From NCBI GenBank assembly GCA_003313425.1, contig NHZP01000014.1, positions 682,001 through 746,000 of the forward strand: a DNA stretch of 64,000 nucleotides, given 5' to 3'. The position numbers and the translations under genes are program-made. This stretch comes from Pseudopyrenochaeta lycopersici. Taxonomy: Eukaryota; Ascomycota; Dothideomycetes; Pleosporales; Pseudopyrenochaetaceae. Positions 58,408 to 64,000 of this stretch are shown piece by piece (the first letter of the stretch is position 1; each line of letters starts with the position of its first letter). The notes below the pieces were generated by a model. The model was not told the origin of the DNA. It did not search any database and was given only the letters and a program-made list of their open reading frames with translations.

Positions 58408-61400
58408 CGACTATTCTCTGCCCCTTAATAGGTGCAATCGCGCTAGAAACCTTACATTACTGTATTTGTATGGCGTATGGCACGCAAGGCACGACGGACC
58501 TTTACAAGATCCATTCTTATACCCCCTTTTAGCATTTTCTTCGCTTGATACCCTCGCTCTTGTACATATTTTTATTCTCCAAGATCACCTTTCCTCACAT
58601 ACGAAGGGCGGACAACGGTCGTTTCTACCACACGTATAGTCTAGGACTTACCATCGCATCCTAGCACCAAGATCATAATCAACGATCACATGAAGTTTTT
58701 CCGCCTCTTAGCGTGCGTTCGCATTGCTGCCTATGCCTTTGATTGACTTTGTGGGGCCACCAGCCAGCGCGTTCTAGAGTTCACCACGCCGCAATATAAA
58801 AGTACACACGCGCCGCAATCACAATATCTATTGACCAGCGGCCTTTGCTACTCTATTTGCATGAACTATTGAATTCAATCAGTATTCAGGAGCCCAGAAT
58901 TACCCGCGCGGCTCCTCGATGAAAATGGCATAACGTGGCGCCGCAAAATTTCATGTTCTTTCAAATATCTCCAAACATTCGACAAGGGTTTCCTAAATTG
59001 GTTGGTGCCGCAATGAAGTGTCTGCAACAAACAAAAACCTGGCCATTGTGCGCTTTGCATGGTGTAAGGATGCGGCTACGGTACGGCACAGCATGACTTG
59101 TGCATTTTGGGAACAATCGATACACGGTTGGTAAATTACAAGATTCCTTTGGCGCTCTGCATCGTTCAGCAAAAAAATTGCAAGCGCAGCCAGACCGTCA
59201 CCGCCCTGTGTGCCCATGGTTTTCCTATGCCATCAAGCCTTGTTTTCTCATCTGGGTTGCGCTGGATTCCTGCGCAGAGACTTACTGTACGGCTTTCTAT
59301 AGCACGGAACACAGGCCTGCTTTGGGCTCTAGAACGGCTCTCTTGTGATTTGATCACCCTTTAGAAGCTACCTTGTGTTGGTTTTGCAGTTTGTTGTTGA
59401 AATGAGCACAGATCATCTACGAACAGTCTCCTTCCATTCTGCATAATATTGTAGAGCCTTGAGATGTGTTGACGGAAGCATTTTTGCAGCTACTCTAATT
59501 CACGTTCCCGTGAAGAATCTTTTCTGAGTAACCAAGTAGATCTAGCTCTATTAGGTTGCACGGTTTGTGTTTAGTAGTCAACTGTCATATGACTTTCTCT
59601 TCCAGTGTCTACTAGTCGAGGCCTACGTCTCCGCCCAACGTCTTAGAGCGCTGTCGACGGGTAATGGAAGAAATCCAGATGAAAAAAAAAACAATTTTTC
59701 TATAGGTGAGATAACCAAGTTTTCACTTGGAAGAGTTAGGCGTGGGGCACAATGGTCCACGCGCCATGCATGATAGAAGCGACTCGTGGATAGGTCATGG
59801 GCAATGGAGAACCTGAAGCATTGCAATTTATCCGATGCGCCCTGACCTTCGTGCTTACTCTACTCACAAATTGTCTCCATATGGACTTTCTATTCGTTGC
59901 TTGTTTCGTGTGACTTCCTCATAGGATACGGATGTGTCTTGGTAAGCTGACACCTACTCGCTCTGAACAACTCGACCACAGTGACGACCAGCCAAAATCT
60001 TAGACCAAACGCAGCTTATCTATGACGAAACGTCCGAGACGTTAGAGGCTGCAGGGGCTCAATCTGTAGAGAACATGTGGATCAACGGATAGGGACTGGC
60101 GAGCTTAGTGGGTTTTCGCTCGACATCGAGTATTGTGTACAATGTTACACGATGTAAATCGTCAGTATAGTTATAGAATTCTCCTAGAAGTTGTAAAGAG
60201 TTCTATACTATCCCAATAAAAGCCTTCGCGAAGATAATGTGACAAATTGTAGGCCTCGTTAGGCGTGAGCCGTTGGCCCCTACATGCGACCACCTATGTC
60301 CACCTTTTTAGCGCTTCTGCTAAGGCCGTCATACCCTAGCACAGTGTTACTGTTCGCCAGCAATCATTCATTTCGTATTCCGAAGATCCAGTGTCCAATA
60401 GATCCAGGGCATAGGAGGCTACCACACCGGCTTGGCTTCTTGCGGTCATGACAGTCTCGATCCTTCGGGATCTACTCCGCATAGCCGAAACGCATGGAAA
60501 AACATGACACGGCCGTCAAGAACAGAATACACTTTCTTAAACCAATACAATCAGCTTGTGTTTGTGGTTTAGTTTCATGAAAGGGAAGAAGTCAGACTCC
60601 AATCGCGCGTTTAGACGACGTCGTCAATCAAGAACGCGCCCAGTTTTCCTGCGTGCGTCAAGCGACATGGAGAGTGTGATACTTCGAGATCTGCGCCCCA
60701 CATAAGAATCGTCTCCGGTCCTCTGACCCTCGACCATAAAGCAGTCAATAACAAAATATTGTTGAACTGTATGGCTTTAGCCGTGCATCGTGTGGCATAG
60801 CTTACCTTGGAACGGGATGAACTAGGTCCAACGAGGTTTACTTGCACGTGCGTGTCAGCATGCGTCTCTTACTGCTCACCGATGATATTGCCAGTGTTCC
60901 CGAACCTGTCGCTCTGGTGCTGACCTTCTGGGCAAGCCTCAGCGCTAAGGCGTAGATCGATCTTTGTCCCGATAATGCGATCGAGTGATGTCTTCTAGGA
61001 TATGTTTCGTTCGAGTATGAAAGTTTAGGAGATTTATCATTCAGTTGATCTCCACCGAGAGATAGCACCGGCAAGCCGCTCTTGCGAGAATGCCAACAGG
61101 GGCCTTAACCGTGCAGCGTTCGGTCGGCTAGACTACAGAGCAAGTCTACATCCTGCTAGAGTCCTTCGACCCGCACATTCGACCCGCACATTCGACCCGC
61201 ACAATTCGACCCGCGCAGCCAGTTCGGGACGTTTCAGGATCCGTGCTTCGCATGCACAACGTGGTTTCCATTTATCCATATTACACTGGCGCGTAAGCCC
61301 CCACCAGCTTCTCCTCTGCAATATCTTCTCCAGATCTTCTTCGAGGCTTCTAGTGCTTACGGGTCCAAAATCTCGGAATCCGTGCAGCTGTGCCAACGAG

Positions 61401-62013
61401 GGACCCATTGTGCGCATAAATGATACATGTGGCCAAGGTGGTGCCAGCGCGGGGGTTCTAGGACCAGAGCGCAAGAAATCAAGATGACGACAGTGGAATG
61501 ATGGGGGAAGAAAGTGTGGAAGCGCAAACGAGTGCGAGAGCGAGAATTTACCCGGGACGGTGAGCTCGGGCATTCGAGGTCCATTGTTTGCTTGTCTGCA
61601 GCCGCTCAGGCCGAATGCACATGAGGTCTCTTGTGACGCAATCTTGAATCAGCACTAATACCACCCATTTAGGAAGTATCTAAGATGGATGATGCCATGC
61701 CGCAATTGTCGAACAGCAAGGCTTGCCAATTGGGTTCGGCGAACGAGCGCTGTGTCGGCCTCTGCATCGGAGGTCCAGAACAGGGCATATGGCGATACAA
61801 TGGGTGCATTTGGTGTTGGGTACTCATCGTGGAGCCCACTTGCCACTACCGGTATTTTCAGCACACCAAACCTGCGCTTTACCATGTGCAACATCAACCC
61901 CACACTTTATCTCCGTCTCTGGCCGGTAGGCTTCTTTCCGTCTTCCACAACCAACTTCCCTTGTGCTGAGTAGCCATACGGCAGCTTGCATCTAGCTTCA
62001 ATCCAAGCAGATT
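58408..62013. other. 3.6-kb stretch without a supported gene
   Basis: The largest frames (61133-61573 minus, 146 codons from ATG; 61689-61973 plus) have no motif and overlap other frames. The 61573 frame spans the 13-bp tandem repeat listed separately. No tRNA or transposon terminus found. Confidence 0.45.
61165..61217. repeat. 13-bp tandem repeat, four copies
   Basis: TTCGACCCGCACA occurs three times head-to-tail (61165-61203) and, after one extra A, once more with a single change (TTCGACCCGCGCA, 61205-61217). It stands in otherwise unique intergenic sequence about 0.8 kb upstream of the aldo/keto reductase. Confidence 0.92.
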
Positions 62014-63040
62014 ATGCCCACAGCACTCCGCACAGCCTTGACCAGACTAACTCCATTCCGGTCGCAGCTGCCCGCATCCCAGCCCTCGCGTTCTTTCCCC
62101 ACGTCGTCGCCCATAATGGCGAGTCTTGCCATCAACTCCAGATACCGCATGAACTCTGGCCATGAAATCCCAGTTCTTGGCTATGGTGTATACCAGACAC
62201 CTGCAGATATTTGCTCCGAAGTAGTGCAGCACGCGCTAAAGGCTGGGTACCGACATGTAGACTCTGCAGTTGCATATCGCAACGAAGCGCCTTCCGCCGA
62301 GGGCATAAAGAAATCCGGCATTCCGAGGGAAGAGCTGTTTTTCACAACAAAAATTCCGCCAAAGGATATGCGTTACGAAACCGCAAAAGAGCACATCGAA
62401 AACACGTTGAAAGTCACTGGCTTCGACTATATTGATCTGTACCTCTTGCACAGCCCATACGGTGGAAAAGAGGCTCGCATTGGCGCATGGAGAGCCCTTG
62501 TCGAAGGTGTGCAAGCTGGCAAGATCCGCTCAATCGGTGTTTCCAATTATGGGGTGCATCACCTGGACGAGTTGGAAGCATGGATCAACGAGACAGAAGA
62601 GAAAGAGGGCAAGGGAAGAGGAGGCGTCCTGAGCATCAATCAGATTGAGCTCCACCCTTGGCTTGCGAGACCTGATATCGTGGCTTGGTGCAAGCAGAGG
62701 GGTGTGCTCTGCGAGGCGTACTGCCCAATCGTGAGGGCGACGAAGAATAATGACCCGTTGTTGCTACCACTCGCGGAAAAATACCGCAAGACCCCATCGC
62801 AGATCCTGATTAGGTGGAGTCTGCAGTCCGTCAGTAGCTTCATACTGCCCTGCACCATATCCAACACACGCTAACCCCGATCACTAGGGCTTTATACCCC
62901 TTCCTAAGTCGGTCACGAAATCTCGAATCAACGAGAACGCGGAGCTATATGACTTCGAGCTCACAGGAGAAGAAATGAAGAGTCTGGACACTGGGGTATA
63001 TGAACCCTGCGCATGGGATCCTACGACCAGTCATGATTGA
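62014..63040 (+). CDS. Aldo/keto reductase, possibly dual-targeted
   Basis: Exons 62014-62829 and 62888-63040 (58-nt intron) encode 322 residues. The fold is an aldo/keto reductase TIM barrel with all four catalytic residues: Asp83 and Tyr88 (HVDSAVAYRNE), Lys113 (TTKIPPK) and His146 (LLHSPYG). The NADPH-binding IPLPKSV lies in the second exon, and the end EPCAWDPTTSHD is usual for the group. It reduces aldehydes or ketones to alcohols; substrate unknown. The first 34 residues are Arg/Ser/Pro-rich without acidic residues (RTALTRLTPFRSQLP), like a mitochondrial presequence. A second ATG at 62116 (Met35) begins the conserved domain and would give a cytosolic form. Confidence 0.93.
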
Positions 63041-63512
63041 TGAGCGGCTTTGTAGGAAAAGGCACCCCTGTTTCCGAAGAACTTCTATCAGCAGCGCCGC
63101 AAATAGACTCGGTAACCATAGTGCGCTCCAGGTTGCCCTGTCGTATTTGCAAATCAAGCTGATCATGTTCCGACTTCATGTAGAGAAGCTCTGAGCTTGG
63201 CGACTAGCATAGGGAATCTGCAAGAATAAGAGGTATTGATGAGTGGACCGCCCTTGAAATAAGGCGCTTCAGTATAAATTACGTACCCATCTCATTTGTC
63301 TATGGAACCAGGTGGACAGATTGAGGCTCCGCGCTAACCTTCAACATAGTTTGTATTTAGGCAACCATTAGGCGAGCCGATCCACGAAAATGGCAACATA
63401 TCATTCTTTATTGACTCATTGACTCCGCCCATTCCACAGTTCCTGTTCATTTGCCTTTGGAAGGTTAGGATTACTGTCGTGGTCCTCCTTGTCAAACCTT
63501 CCAGTCTTCACA
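63041..63512. other. Intergenic; promoter of the terminal secreted protein gene
   Basis: About 470 bp. TATAAAT at 63273-63279 is a possible TATA element, 240 bp before the next ATG. No gene seen. Confidence 0.5.
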
Positions 63513-64000
63513 ATGCGCGGGGCGACCCTCCTTTCGTTCCTGCTCTCTCTCCTCGCATCCTTTACCCTCGCACGGCCATGGGTTTCAGGCGACAAATGTC
63601 CTTCAGAAATCAGCGCGCTTATATCGAGTGATTTATGCGCCGAAACTGGCGAAGGTTGCGCCTCCGACCCAGAATACAACACAATGGAATCACTACATAT
63701 TGTTCTCCTACATTGCCCCAACATCACAAGCTTAGACCTCCGCATTACGGGAATTGGATGCAGTATGTGGCCTTCGCGCTGGAATTTCCCTTTCAGTCAG
63801 GCTGGCGGGGAGAAGTATCCCAGGCTAAGGACGTTAAGGTTGGAGGGATACGATTTTGATGGAGCGGAGAGGGCCTACTGGCTCTTTTCTGAGTACAGTG
63901 ATGGACTGGTTGAGTGGAGTTTCAAAGTGCTGAACTGGATTAGAAATGCACATTACAAGACATGGCTGAAGTGGAGGAAGCTCCCAACCGAGCAGCTAAG
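63513..64000 (+). CDS. Secreted leucine-rich, F-box/LRR-like protein, 5' part only
   Basis: From the ATG at 63513 the frame stays open to the window end (162 full codons); the 3' part is missing. It begins with a signal peptide, MRGATLLSFLLSLLASFTLA, then PWVSGDKCPSEIS and DLCAETGEGCASDPEYNT with several Cys. Next come leucine-rich-repeat-like units: SLHIVLLHCPNITSLDLRIT and YPRLRTLRLEGYDFDGAERA. The later WFK/WLKW segments are Trp-rich. The layout resembles RNI-like/F-box-like repeats but with a secretion signal in place of an F-box. I do not assign a function. The TATA-like element upstream and intact frame suggest a live gene. Confidence 0.75.
   Translation, partial: MRGATLLSFLLSLLASFTLARPWVSGDKCPSEISALISSDLCAETGEGCASDPEYNTMESLHIVLLHCPNITSLDLRITGIGCSMWPSRWNFPFSQAGGEKYPRLRTLRLEGYDFDGAERAYWLFSEYSDGLVEWSFKVLNWIRNAHYKTWLKWRKLPTEQL

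Noticed and set aside
61133..61573. 146-codon minus-strand frame from an ATG
   Set aside because: No motif, and part of its C-terminus is made by the 13-bp tandem repeat.

Overview
The window looks like nuclear DNA of a filamentous ascomycete. Genes are compact and independently transcribed on both strands. Introns are mostly 45-110 bp with GT..AG ends and CTAAC/CTGAC-type branch points. The enzyme set (AA9 monooxygenase, cellobiose dehydrogenase, GH93, GH31, fungalysin) fits a plant-associated or saprotrophic fungus. Placement in Dothideomycetes/Pleosporales is my inference from gene style, not something the sequence proves. All gene models were assembled by eye; each multi-exon model given as a CDS sums to a multiple of three, except where noted.

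Region 1 (1-13 kb) is gene-poor and looks like accessory or decaying sequence. It holds three small, probably related plus-strand genes (2.3, 6.1 and 10.6 kb; the third has an in-frame stop), three minus-strand stretches that read like broken genes, one intact membrane-anchored M28 glutamate carboxypeptidase-like gene (7.0-9.5 kb), and a two-exon gene for a small secreted protein with about ten cysteines (12.7 kb).

Region 2 (13-33 kb) is mostly conserved core. It contains a HyuA-HyuB type hydantoinase/5-oxoprolinase, an AIG2-like gamma-glutamyl cyclotransferase, ribosomal protein S19 (with a 5-nt microexon), dihydroxy-acid dehydratase ILV3 (with an 8-nt microexon), a membrane-anchored alpha/beta-hydrolase fused to a capping-enzyme-like cysteine phosphatase, an Nbp2-like SH3 protein and the RNA polymerase II CTD phosphatase Ssu72. 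NBP2-like and SSU72 diverge from a GC-rich 1.7-kb spacer. The carboxypeptidase, oxoprolinase and cyclotransferase all lie on the minus strand and could act together in glutamate/5-oxoproline turnover (inference).

Region 3 (33-53 kb) is rich in secreted degradative enzymes: GH93 exo-arabinanase, AA9 lytic polysaccharide monooxygenase, cellobiose dehydrogenase (its known electron donor), a probably intracellular GH31 alpha-xylosidase and the M36 protease fungalysin. A 923-residue protein of unknown function with two C-terminal membrane helices lies among them. A 3-kb AT-rich gap separates the AA9 and dehydrogenase genes.

Region 4 (53-64 kb) has an ERD2-like seven-helix protein with a long acidic tail, a Myb/SANT-like nuclear protein, a 3.6-kb gene-free stretch with a 13-bp tandem repeat, an aldo/keto reductase with a possible mitochondrial presequence, and the 5' part of a secreted leucine-rich protein that runs off the window end.
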